Assembly: GCA_023128035.1 (NCBI GenBank)
Contig: JAGMES010000118.1
Coordinates: 1 to 12,348, forward strand
Origin: Halanaerobiales bacterium
GTDB taxonomy: Bacteria; Bacillota_F; Halanaerobiia; DY22613
Length of the DNA: 12,348 nucleotides
Direction of reading: 5' to 3'
Below, in pieces: positions 1-5,880 of this stretch. Position numbers and translations under genes: made by a program. Each line of letters starts with the position of its first letter. Within the stretch, counting starts at the first letter, position 1. The notes below the pieces were generated by a model. The model was not told the DNA's origin, ran no database searches, and worked only from the letters and a program-made list of their open reading frames with translations.

Positions 1-1
1 A

Positions 2-100
2 ACAATTGCCCCCACTTATAGAAGTAAGGGTCATATTTCAAAAGATAAATTAATTATTTTAGGAGGTCTAAATTATGGAAAAGAAACGTCAAAAATGTGA
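2..100 (+). CDS. nrdD: C-terminal end of anaerobic ribonucleoside-triphosphate reductase large chain (partial, runs off left edge)
   Basis: An open frame enters from the left edge and ends at TGA 98-100, giving 32 visible residues that begin TIAPTYRSKGHIS. From my knowledge of class III ribonucleotide reductases, a TIAPTY-like stretch followed by an HGxI-like stretch occurs shortly before the C-terminal zinc-binding region. Here no cysteines follow, and the frame closes without reaching the glycyl-radical motif, which lies in the next, overlapping gene (75-236, +1 frame). The identity rests on this weak motif match plus the unmistakable downstream nrdD fragment and nrdG. The frame could instead be fortuitous. 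Class III RNR reduces NTPs to dNTPs anaerobically in the cytoplasm, with formate or another reductant. Confidence 0.5.
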   Translation, partial: TIAPTYRSKGHISKDKLIILGGLNYGKETSKM

Positions 101-236
101 AATTTATTCAAGGGTCGTAGGTTTTCTCTCTCCTGTATCCCAATGGAATGTAGGTAAAAAATCTGAGTTTAAAGAACGCAAAACTTTTGATGAACAACTT
201 AAAGAGAATAAATTTAATACTGAAATCTGTTGCTAA
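75..236 (+). CDS. nrdD: Glycyl-radical C-terminal peptide of anaerobic ribonucleoside-triphosphate reductase (separate 53-aa polypeptide)
   Basis: This 53-residue ORF starts at ATG 75 with a textbook AGGAGG (61-66) 8 nt upstream. An in-frame TAA at 69-71 rules out an N-terminal extension. The core, about residues 8-37 (CEIYSRVVGFLSPVSQWN, then GKKSEFKER), matches the extreme C-terminus of class III reductase NrdD (PF13597-type). In the alignment I recall, Gly16 of the RVVGF motif is the glycine that carries the catalytic radical, equivalent to the Gly in RRTCGYLG of E. coli NrdD. It overlaps the preceding frame by 26 nt and is followed by a hairpin and then nrdG, whose product would generate the radical. 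It is far too short to be a reductase alone (usual length about 600-750 aa), so it must act with a larger chain. Small NrdD-annotated proteins of this kind exist in anaerobic Bacillota, so this is probably a real split gene rather than an artefact. Confidence 0.85.
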   Translation: MEKKRQKCEIYSRVVGFLSPVSQWNVGKKSEFKERKTFDEQLKENKFNTEICC

Positions 237-245
237 CATAATTCT

Positions 246-272
246 GGGGATGTGAATCATCCCCTTTTCTTT
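246..272 (+). terminator. Intrinsic terminator/attenuator between the nrdD fragment and nrdG
   Basis: A perfect 7-bp GC-containing stem (GGGGATG 246-252, CATCCCC 258-264) with a 5-nt loop is followed directly by TTTTCTTT (265-272). It lies 10 nt after the stop of the 53-aa gene and 22 nt before nrdG. I see no convincing promoter between it and nrdG, so partial read-through, lowering activase relative to reductase, is the likely role. This is inference. Confidence 0.7.
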
Positions 273-294
273 ATATATTTCAGGAGGTGTAAGT

Positions 295-1020
295 ATGATT
301 CCTATTATTGGATGTCAAAAAACTTCATTAATCGATTTTCCAGGTCATATCTCCTCTATCCTATTCACTTCAGGATGTAATTTTCGTTGTCCATATTGCC
401 ATAATCCCCAATTAATAGTGAATGCTGATTCTCCTAATCTTAAACCCATTCCCATAGAAATAATTTTTGAACATCTGACAAAACGAAAAAAAGTTCTTGA
501 TGGTGTAGTAATTACTGGAGGTGAACCAACTCTTCATGGGGACAAATTAGTCGAGCTAATCATTCAAATTAGAGAGTTAGGTTATCATATCAAACTAGAT
601 ACCAACGGTACCAATCCCCAACTATTAACAAGGTTAATAAATGAAAACTTAGTAGATTATATCGCTATGGATTTGAAGACTTGTATCTCAGAGTATAGTA
701 ATTTAACTTCTACCTTTGTAAATTTGAATTTAATTCACGAGAGCATTCAAATCCTAAAAGAAATTTCAAAAGTCAGTGACAATTCAAAAATAATTAATGT
801 TGAATTTCGCACTACCCTCCATCCTAAGTTTCATAATAAAGAAATTTTTCATAAAATGGTAGGGTTAATTGAATCAGTTCCACTTTATGTATTACAAACT
901 TTTCGGCCTGAAACCACATTAGATCCGCTTTATCAAGATACTCATCCATTTACTGAAAAAGAAATGCTTCAATTTCAACAAATTGCAAAAAACCATGTTA
1001 ATAAATGCCTCCTTCGATGA
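295..1020 (+). CDS. nrdG: Anaerobic ribonucleoside-triphosphate reductase activating protein (radical SAM)
   Basis: This 241-aa cytoplasmic radical-SAM enzyme reductively cleaves S-adenosylmethionine to place the glycyl radical on the class III ribonucleotide reductase. The [4Fe-4S] site is the classic CxxxCxxC at C28, C32 and C35 (GCNFRCPYCHNP), and the SAM-binding GGEP lies at 75-78. The N-terminal IGCQKTSLIDFPG segment is typical of the longer NrdG subfamily (TIGR02495-like, about 230 aa) rather than the roughly 150-aa E. coli NrdG. The start is fixed by AGGAGGTG at 282-289, 5 nt before ATG 295. It follows the 53-aa glycyl-radical peptide, its obvious substrate, across a hairpin. The context separates it from related activases such as pyruvate formate-lyase activase and QueE-like proteins. 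Confidence 0.93.
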   Translation: MIPIIGCQKTSLIDFPGHISSILFTSGCNFRCPYCHNPQLIVNADSPNLKPIPIEIIFEHLTKRKKVLDGVVITGGEPTLHGDKLVELIIQIRELGYHIKLDTNGTNPQLLTRLINENLVDYIAMDLKTCISEYSNLTSTFVNLNLIHESIQILKEISKVSDNSKIINVEFRTTLHPKFHNKEIFHKMVGLIESVPLYVLQTFRPETTLDPLYQDTHPFTEKEMLQFQQIAKNHVNKCLLR

Positions 1021-1048
1021 ATAAGAAAGTAAAATAGTTTAAATTTAT

Positions 1049-1082
1049 AAGGTCATGTCAAAAATGATTTTGACATGACCTT
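1049..1082. terminator. Bidirectional intrinsic terminator between convergent nrdG and the GH36 gene
   Basis: A perfect 13-bp inverted repeat (1051-1063 with 1068-1080), extended by AA/TT at the ends, closes a 4-nt loop (ATGA). T runs lie on the right in plus orientation (1081-1085) and A/T-rich sequence lies on the other side. It sits between the stop of nrdG (1020) and the stop of the GH36 gene (1098), so it can end transcription from both sides. The stem core GGTCATG recurs in the terminator at 4600-4628. Confidence 0.9.
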
Positions 1083-1097
1083 TTTATTATCTAAAAC

Positions 1098-3083
1098 TTA
1101 CGAGTTTTTCAGTTTCGCACAAACATATCTTGAACCTCTATTTGTTAATTTTACAGAATGAAATTTACCATTAACTTTAAGGTTTGTATAGCGATTAGGA
1201 ACACCAATAAAAACTTCTGTCTCCTGATAATTTCCTTCAACTAAAGAAATTTCTACTTCCTCCCCCTCTGCTTTATATGACTCCACTTGAGCTCCTGGGA
1301 AGATATGACCAAAACTACCTAATAAATATGGTAATTTTGGTGACGTGTTCACTTTATGAAAACAAATGGTTTGGTGTGAACGCAATTCAACTTCTGCACC
1401 TGCTGAAAGAAAACCCGTCTCTTCAGAAAAAGATGGTTGATCCAAATAAAATTTACAAGTCTTTGGCTTAAAATTAATATAAACTGTATATTCTTTATCA
1501 TTTATGTTGCATTTTATCATATGATAGTAATCTTTATCGATAATATTTACAATATCTACATTAACTTTCGGATACATAGATTTTAGCAATTTCATTTCAT
1601 CAGGAGTATACTCATCAATATAATCTGAGAAAAAAATCGACCCACCTAATAGATTATTTAAGACAAATCTGGTATATCTTTGATCTTTATTAATTTCACT
1701 TATAGTACCCTTCTCATCACGAAGAATAAATCTATCATTATCATTCAGAAAAGCTTTACCATTTAAAGGAGATCTCAAAAAGGCATTCATAAATGAATTT
1801 AAATTTATTTTATTTTTATCTATAGAAGAAATTCCATTTCCTATAGGACAAATATCCAATTGTCCTATAGCTGAGCCAATAGGAAGATTATTTCCAAAGA
1901 TTATCCGCTCACCAGCTAATTCCTTGATAAAAGTTAACACATCTGATAAAATTTGGCCCTTAGTTTTATCACGATGTGATCGTAAAGCTGCTGCATATAA
2001 GAAATCGAGTTTAATAAATTCATAACCCCATTCAAAAATAATATTAAATACTCTCCGCAAATGATCTTTAAAACCAGGAGAATAAAAATCTAGAGCATAT
2101 GCCCAGCCTTTCCAAATCGGATTCTTACCTACCTTAATCGGCTGGTCTTTAGAGTTTCTTAAAAGCCATTGAGGATTATTTTTATAAATTGAGGACTTTT
2201 CATCACAGATAAACGGTGCTAACCAAATTCCTGGACGATATCCTTTTTCTTTAATTTTTTGCGCAATATGTTTCATCCCATACGGAAACTGTTTATTTGT
2301 TTCCAACCAATCCCCCACAAATTTTTGATATCCATGATCAATCAAAAAAACATCCAAAGGAATCTGAGCATCGTTAAGAGCATTTAAGTTATCTAAAACA
2401 ATTTCTTCATTAATTTTACTATTGGCATTACTACTTGTCCATCCAGTAACTTTGTTATATGATTGATTATAGTTAGGGATCAAAGAAGTATACTCATTCC
2501 AGAGAGCATTTTCTGTTCCTTCTCCCATATATATTTGAAAAGGAATAGAATCATTTTCTATAAGAAGATAATTCAATTCTTTTTCAATAACTAATTGGTT
2601 TTCATGAAAATTATACTTAAAGGCCGTCAAAGCAAAACTTTCATCAATTGAGCCCATCATCAAATTTGGAATACCAGTTCTATGAAAGTATGTATAAGTC
2701 CATGAATGAAAATGACCAGGTTTTTTGGGAGTTTTAAAAATCTCCTCTTCTTTTATAGTTCCATTAAGTTGTTTAACAGAATGTTTTATAGGACGAATAC
2801 GATCATTAGATCCTAATTCCATACTTTCAGACCAATTTTGATATCCGTTCACTAACATTTTATCATCCATTTTCATCTCTGGAGTTAGTCTTATAGATAA
2901 ATGTTTAAGTTTAATGATATTATTAGGTTTCAATTGTACTGAATAGAGGTGCCCATGTTTTAATTCTTCACGGGAAATATTAACACTAAGATTGTGATGA
3001 GTATATGATTCTATGATAGAAAAGTTTATTTCTTCTTTAATACCTTCTCTCTCCCAAGATATGTATACCATAGCTTTTTGCAT
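1098..3083 (-). CDS. GH36 family alpha-galactosidase-like glycoside hydrolase, altered acid/base site
   Basis: A 661-aa protein without signal peptide, probably a cytoplasmic glycosidase of clan GH-D/GH36. Numbers count from the upstream ATG at 3092. Residues about 1-210 form the N-terminal beta-sandwich; 215-500 form the (beta/alpha)8 barrel (GW 217-218, IDHGYQKFVGDW 251-262, GIWLAPF 288-294, FIKLDFLYAA 359-368); the remainder is the C-terminal beta domain. D363 in KLDFLYA matches the GH36 nucleophile. The segment that holds the acid/base Asp in characterised GH36 enzymes (RIGPD in Thermotoga maritima GalA, as I recall) reads PIGNG at 416-420, and GWCSW reads GWTSS, so activity or specificity may differ. 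I prefer the ATG at 3083: the AAGGA-type Shine-Dalgarno (3092-3097) is 8 nt upstream of it but abuts the ATG at 3092. Transcribed alone; terminator at 1049-1082. Confidence 0.85.
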   Translation of the reverse strand: MQKAMVYISWEREGIKEEINFSIIESYTHHNLSVNISREELKHGHLYSVQLKPNNIIKLKHLSIRLTPEMKMDDKMLVNGYQNWSESMELGSNDRIRPIKHSVKQLNGTIKEEEIFKTPKKPGHFHSWTYTYFHRTGIPNLMMGSIDESFALTAFKYNFHENQLVIEKELNYLLIENDSIPFQIYMGEGTENALWNEYTSLIPNYNQSYNKVTGWTSSNANSKINEEIVLDNLNALNDAQIPLDVFLIDHGYQKFVGDWLETNKQFPYGMKHIAQKIKEKGYRPGIWLAPFICDEKSSIYKNNPQWLLRNSKDQPIKVGKNPIWKGWAYALDFYSPGFKDHLRRVFNIIFEWGYEFIKLDFLYAAALRSHRDKTKGQILSDVLTFIKELAGERIIFGNNLPIGSAIGQLDICPIGNGISSIDKNKINLNSFMNAFLRSPLNGKAFLNDNDRFILRDEKGTISEINKDQRYTRFVLNNLLGGSIFFSDYIDEYTPDEMKLLKSMYPKVNVDIVNIIDKDYYHMIKCNINDKEYTVYINFKPKTCKFYLDQPSFSEETGFLSAGAEVELRSHQTICFHKVNTSPKLPYLLGSFGHIFPGAQVESYKAEGEEVEISLVEGNYQETEVFIGVPNRYTNLKVNGKFHSVKLTNRGSRYVCAKLKNS

Positions 3084-3091
3084 ACAAAACA

Positions 3092-3097
3092 TCCTTT
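3092..3097 (-). promoter_or_regulatory. Shine-Dalgarno site that decides the GH36 start
   Basis: On the minus strand AAAGGA lies 8 nt before the ATG at 3083 but overlaps the in-frame ATG at 3092, so the downstream ATG is the better start and the three extra residues are probably not made. Confidence 0.6.
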
Positions 3098-3161
3098 CTT
3101 AAGTATTTTACTGTATTAAATCACTTCGATAAATATACCGTGTTTTCCTTTAATAACATTA

Positions 3162-3250
3162 TCAGAAGGCTTGAATCACCAGAATTTTATAAGTAGTATT
3201 AAAACTACTACACTAGGAATCTTCTCCTAAGAAATTAAATCTCCTTCTGA
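3162..3250. other. Cluster of nested inverted repeats in the GH36/transporter divergent intergenic region
   Basis: The 299-nt gap between the divergent starts (3083 and 3383) is very AT-rich and contains no convincing ORF. An 8-bp outer pair (TCAGAAGG 3162-3169, CCTTCTGA 3243-3250) encloses two smaller hairpins: AGTAGT 3192-3197 with ACTACT 3204-3209, and TAGGA 3214-3218 with TCCTA 3225-3229. Together they could fold as a three-stem RNA on either strand, or the AGTAGT-N6-ACTACT palindrome could be a regulator operator. I do not recognise a known riboswitch consensus. Confidence 0.3.
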
Positions 3251-3317
3251 AAATTATTAAAAAAGCTGTATAGCAGGTTAATAATAAAAAAAATATTCTG
3301 TCCTTTTTAAACTACTG

Positions 3318-3344
3318 TTCACATAAAAAGATTTATGATAGAAT
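3318..3344 (+). promoter_or_regulatory. Possible promoter for the ThrE/YjjP-like pair
   Basis: TTCACA (3318-3323) and TAGAAT (3339-3344) resemble -35 and -10 boxes but are only 15 nt apart. TATGAT at 3334-3339 is an alternative -10 without a good -35. The position, about 40-65 nt upstream of ATG 3383, is suitable, but in such AT-rich DNA the match is weak. Confidence 0.25.
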
Positions 3345-3382
3345 AAATAAGAATAAATTTTTGTTTTATAGGAGTGTTAAAT

Positions 3383-4141
3383 ATGCTTACTTCAAAGCAA
3401 GTCTTAGATATTGCTGGAATTGCAGGCCAAATTATCCTCTCTAATGGTGGAGAGATCTATCGCACTGAAGACACAATTACACGAATCTGTAAAGCTTACG
3501 GAATTCCATTTGTTCAAAGTGTAGTCACACCAACTGGCATTTTTATTTCAGTGGATAATAAAGATTCTATCTCACAAACTTTAGTTTTAAGAATCCATCG
3601 CCGGAATCTAAATTTAACAAAGATCAGTGATGTAAACGCTTTCTCTCGTAACTTACAATCTAATCTTCTAGATTATCAAAATGCAATGAACAAATTAAAT
3701 GAAATAAATGATGCCAAAAATGTGTATCGTGTTAATTGGGTCATTTTCTTAAGCTCTTTTGGTGGTTCGATGAATGTGCTATTAGCTAAGGTAAGTATTA
3801 TCAATATTATTCCTGCCTTTTTAGCAAGTCTGTTTGCACAAATTGTAATCAAAAAAATTGGCTTTTTGAAAGAGGTAAATTTTGTTCCTCAATTAATAGC
3901 TGGATTTATAGCTGGATTTATCTCTTTAGTCTGTTTTGAAAATGGGCTTGGAGATCAATTGAGTATCATCATAGTTAGTTCAATTCTTCCCTTTGTACCT
4001 GGGGTATCAATAACCAATGCAATTCGTGATGCCATAAGCGGTGATCTTATCTCTGCAAATAGCCGCGGGATTGAGGCATTGTTAATTGCTATAAGTCTAG
4101 CGGTAGGGGTAGCACTAGCATTGGGGGTGTTCCAAGTATGA
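3383..4141 (+). CDS. Threonine/serine exporter family protein, large half (ThrE/YjjP-like, DUF1212)
   Basis: This 252-aa inner-membrane protein has a soluble N-terminal half (about 1-115) with the typical GxIxLSxGGEIYRTEDTI-like segment, then about five hydrophobic stretches (near 118-133, 137-157, 170-187, 193-209 and 232-250). The family signature LPFVPGVSITNAIRDAISGD lies at 202-221. Homologues include the N-terminal part of Corynebacterium ThrE (Thr/Ser export) and E. coli YjjP, implicated with YjjB in anaerobic succinate export, so the substrate is uncertain. An in-frame GTG at 3374 overlaps the Shine-Dalgarno AGGAG (3370-3374), which is 8 nt from ATG 3383, so I start there. The stop overlaps the next gene's ATG (ATGA), indicating a two-subunit transporter made in fixed ratio. 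Confidence 0.85.
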   Translation: MLTSKQVLDIAGIAGQIILSNGGEIYRTEDTITRICKAYGIPFVQSVVTPTGIFISVDNKDSISQTLVLRIHRRNLNLTKISDVNAFSRNLQSNLLDYQNAMNKLNEINDAKNVYRVNWVIFLSSFGGSMNVLLAKVSIINIIPAFLASLFAQIVIKKIGFLKEVNFVPQLIAGFIAGFISLVCFENGLGDQLSIIIVSSILPFVPGVSITNAIRDAISGDLISANSRGIEALLIAISLAVGVALALGVFQV

Positions 4142-4590
4142 AAATATTAATTGAATTTTTTGGATCATTCTTAATGGTTTTAAGTTTTGGAGTAATGTTT
4201 CAGGCTCCTAAAAAAAGCTTATGGCTATTAGGAATAACCGGAATCATAAGTTGGGCTGGATTTTTGATAAGCAAAAGTTTACTCGGAAGTGTCGTGATTG
4301 CTTCATTTATAGCAGCTTTTCTAGTAGGAATTTTCAGTGAAGTTTGCGCCCGTTTGGGGTACCTTCCTGTCACTGTCTTTGTTATTGCAGGCATTATTCC
4401 TTTAGTACCAGGAATTCCAGCATATCATACCATGCTTTTTATGATAAAAGGAGAATATATCGAAGGGGTAAAAACAGGAATCGAAACTCTAATGATTGCA
4501 GGTTCAATTGCTTTTGCAGTAGCGATTGTTAGTGCAATGGCTAAATATTATAAAGAAAGAAAAAATAGAAAGCTTAAAAAACTAGCATAG
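4138..4590 (+). CDS. Threonine/serine exporter family protein, small half (ThrE_2/YjjB-like, DUF3815)
   Basis: A 150-aa, almost wholly hydrophobic protein with about four or five membrane segments (near 3-21, 27-44, 48-68, 76-95 and 114-134) and a basic C-terminal tail (KYYKERKNRKLKKL). The FVIAGIIPLVPGIPAY segment at 81-96 is the family hallmark and repeats the PLVPG/PFVPG theme of the partner at 202-207. Length and topology match the YjjB half, which in ThrE is fused to the YjjP half. It starts inside the partner's stop codon (ATGA, 4138-4141), so translation is coupled. A terminator follows 9 nt after the stop. Likely substrates are small amino acids or dicarboxylates; the sequence does not decide. 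Confidence 0.85.
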   Translation: MKILIEFFGSFLMVLSFGVMFQAPKKSLWLLGITGIISWAGFLISKSLLGSVVIASFIAAFLVGIFSEVCARLGYLPVTVFVIAGIIPLVPGIPAYHTMLFMIKGEYIEGVKTGIETLMIAGSIAFAVAIVSAMAKYYKERKNRKLKKLA

Positions 4591-4599
4591 AAAAATTTG

Positions 4600-4628
4600 A
4601 AGGTCATGCATAATGTTAGCATGACCTT
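4600..4628. terminator. Bidirectional intrinsic terminator
   Basis: A 10-bp perfect stem (AAGGTCATGC 4600-4609, GCATGACCTT 4619-4628) with a 9-nt loop is followed by TTTATA on the plus side and preceded by AAAAATTT, which reads as a T run on the minus strand. It ends the plus-strand transporter pair and the minus-strand peptidase unit. The stem shares AAGGTCATG with the terminator at 1049-1082. Confidence 0.85.
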
Positions 4629-4637
4629 TTTATAACT

Positions 4638-4727
4638 TTACTCCACCAATCTCTTTAATAAACCATCACACTCAATTGGTTTTAAAGTTACTTTTTGAAC
4701 AGGAGCGTAAAAATAGTTATCATTCAA
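4638..4727 (-). CDS. Possible 29-aa small protein downstream of the M24 peptidase
   Basis: A TTG-initiated frame of 29 codons begins 1 nt after the peptidase stop and ends at TAA just before the terminator. An AGGTGGTG Shine-Dalgarno inside the end of the peptidase gene is correctly spaced (about 6 nt). The peptide (MNDNYFYAPVQKVTL, then KPIECDGLLKRLVE) is hydrophilic with a single Cys and looks protein-like, but I recognise no family. It may be a genuine coupled micro-ORF, the remnant of a longer gene cut at the terminator, or chance. No transmembrane segment is evident. Confidence 0.35.
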   Translation of the reverse strand: MNDNYFYAPVQKVTLKPIECDGLLKRLVE

Positions 4728-4728
4728 T

Positions 4729-5841
4729 TTAGTCACCACCTACAATTATATTCAATTTCCGAGATGAATTATTAAACCTTTCACACCCTGTTTCAGTAAC
4801 TAGCACAATATCTTCAATCCTAACTCCAAACTCCCCTTCAATATAGATACCTGGTTCAACACTAAAGACCATACCTGGCTTTAAAATGGTATCACTAATT
4901 CCTGAGATGTAAGGCTCTTCATGAACCTGAAGACCTAGTCCATGACCTGTGCGGTGAGTAAAGTACTCTCCATACCCTTTATCGACTATATATTGTCTTA
5001 CCGCACCGTCTACTTCAGAGGCCTTGATCCCTGGTTTTGCAGTTCTAACACCGATCTCTTGTGCTTCTTTCACAATATTATAAACTTCTATCATTTTTGG
5101 AGTGGGTTCGCCTACACAAAGGGTTCTTGTAGTATCTGAACAATAACCTTTATATGTAGCGCCAAAATCTAGAACAATAAAATCACCCTTCTGTATTTTG
5201 CGCTCTCCTGCATTGTAGTGAGGAATCGCAGAGTTTGGCCCTGAACCGACAATGGTTTCAAAAGACGGACCCTCAGAACCACGCTTTCTCATTTCAAATT
5301 CCATGAGTGCTGCAACTTCGATCTCTGTCATTCCTGGTTTTATTAACTCTTTAACCGCTTCAACCACTTCATCTACGATCTGGCTGGACTTATTAATCAT
5401 TTCAATCTCATCAGCTGTTTTAATAAGCCGTAAATCATTTAAAAGGTTTCCAACTGATTGAAATTCTAGATTTGGAAATATACTCATTATACCAAGGAAT
5501 TGATCAGCCCACATAGTATCATCAATTGCAAACCTACCTTCATTTATTCCTAATTCAGCAAAGACCGTTTTTAATATTTCATAAGCATCTTCCTCATCTG
5601 TCCAGCAAACTATGTCCTGAATCCAGGACTCTTGACGAATCTGGCTTTCATAAAGCTTTGGCGCTATAAAAAAGGGATCGCTTTCTATAGGAAAAATTGC
5701 TAACAATAATCTTTCTCCTGGAAAAGTATGGAATCCAGTCATATAATACATGTTTGGAGAAGGAAAGAGAATCATTCCCGCTAATTCATTTTCTTTCATT
5801 TTCGTGATAACTTGCTCTCTTCTTAATTGGTACATATTCAT
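4729..5841 (-). CDS. M24 family metallopeptidase, Xaa-Pro dipeptidase/aminopeptidase (PepQ-like)
   Basis: This 370-aa cytoplasmic pita-bread metallopeptidase probably cleaves Xaa-Pro bonds in peptides. Residues 1-135 form the creatinase N-terminal domain (AGMILFPSPNMYYMTGF) and 145-370 the catalytic domain. The five expected dinuclear-metal ligands are all present: D225 and D236 (VLDFGATYKGYCSDTTR), H300 (HRTGHGLG), E329 (SVEPG) and E343 (RIED); the substrate-site histidines H208 and H307 are also in place. Length agrees with bacterial PepQ/YpdF-type enzymes (about 350-370 aa). ATG 5841 has AGAGGAGG 9 nt upstream and fits better than the ATG two codons later. The gene starts 39 nt after the stop of the M1 N-domain-like membrane protein (5881-6717), so both are probably on one transcript. 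Confidence 0.9.
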   Translation of the reverse strand: MNMYQLRREQVITKMKENELAGMILFPSPNMYYMTGFHTFPGERLLLAIFPIESDPFFIAPKLYESQIRQESWIQDIVCWTDEEDAYEILKTVFAELGINEGRFAIDDTMWADQFLGIMSIFPNLEFQSVGNLLNDLRLIKTADEIEMINKSSQIVDEVVEAVKELIKPGMTEIEVAALMEFEMRKRGSEGPSFETIVGSGPNSAIPHYNAGERKIQKGDFIVLDFGATYKGYCSDTTRTLCVGEPTPKMIEVYNIVKEAQEIGVRTAKPGIKASEVDGAVRQYIVDKGYGEYFTHRTGHGLGLQVHEEPYISGISDTILKPGMVFSVEPGIYIEGEFGVRIEDIVLVTETGCERFNNSSRKLNIIVGGD

Positions 5842-5880
5842 AAAAATTTACCTCCTCTTAATAGACAGAACTTCCTCCAG

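Noticed and set aside
1..236. Simple frameshift error joining the 2-100 frame and the 53-aa gene into one normal NrdD
   Set aside because: The small gene has its own perfect AGGAGG and ATG and an upstream in-frame stop, and the joined product would still lack the zinc cysteines. Not fully excluded, but less likely.
1277..1471. Plus-strand 64-codon open frame inside the GH36 gene
   Set aside because: Antisense to a long, well-supported gene; no Shine-Dalgarno and no protein-like features.
4200..4532. Open frames on both strands inside the YjjB-like gene
   Set aside because: Overlap a clear membrane-protein gene with family motifs; the alternative products are low-complexity shadows without ribosome-binding sites.
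4942..5461. Two plus-strand open frames inside the M24 peptidase gene
   Set aside because: Antisense to a gene with all five metal ligands intact; composition follows the complementary codons.
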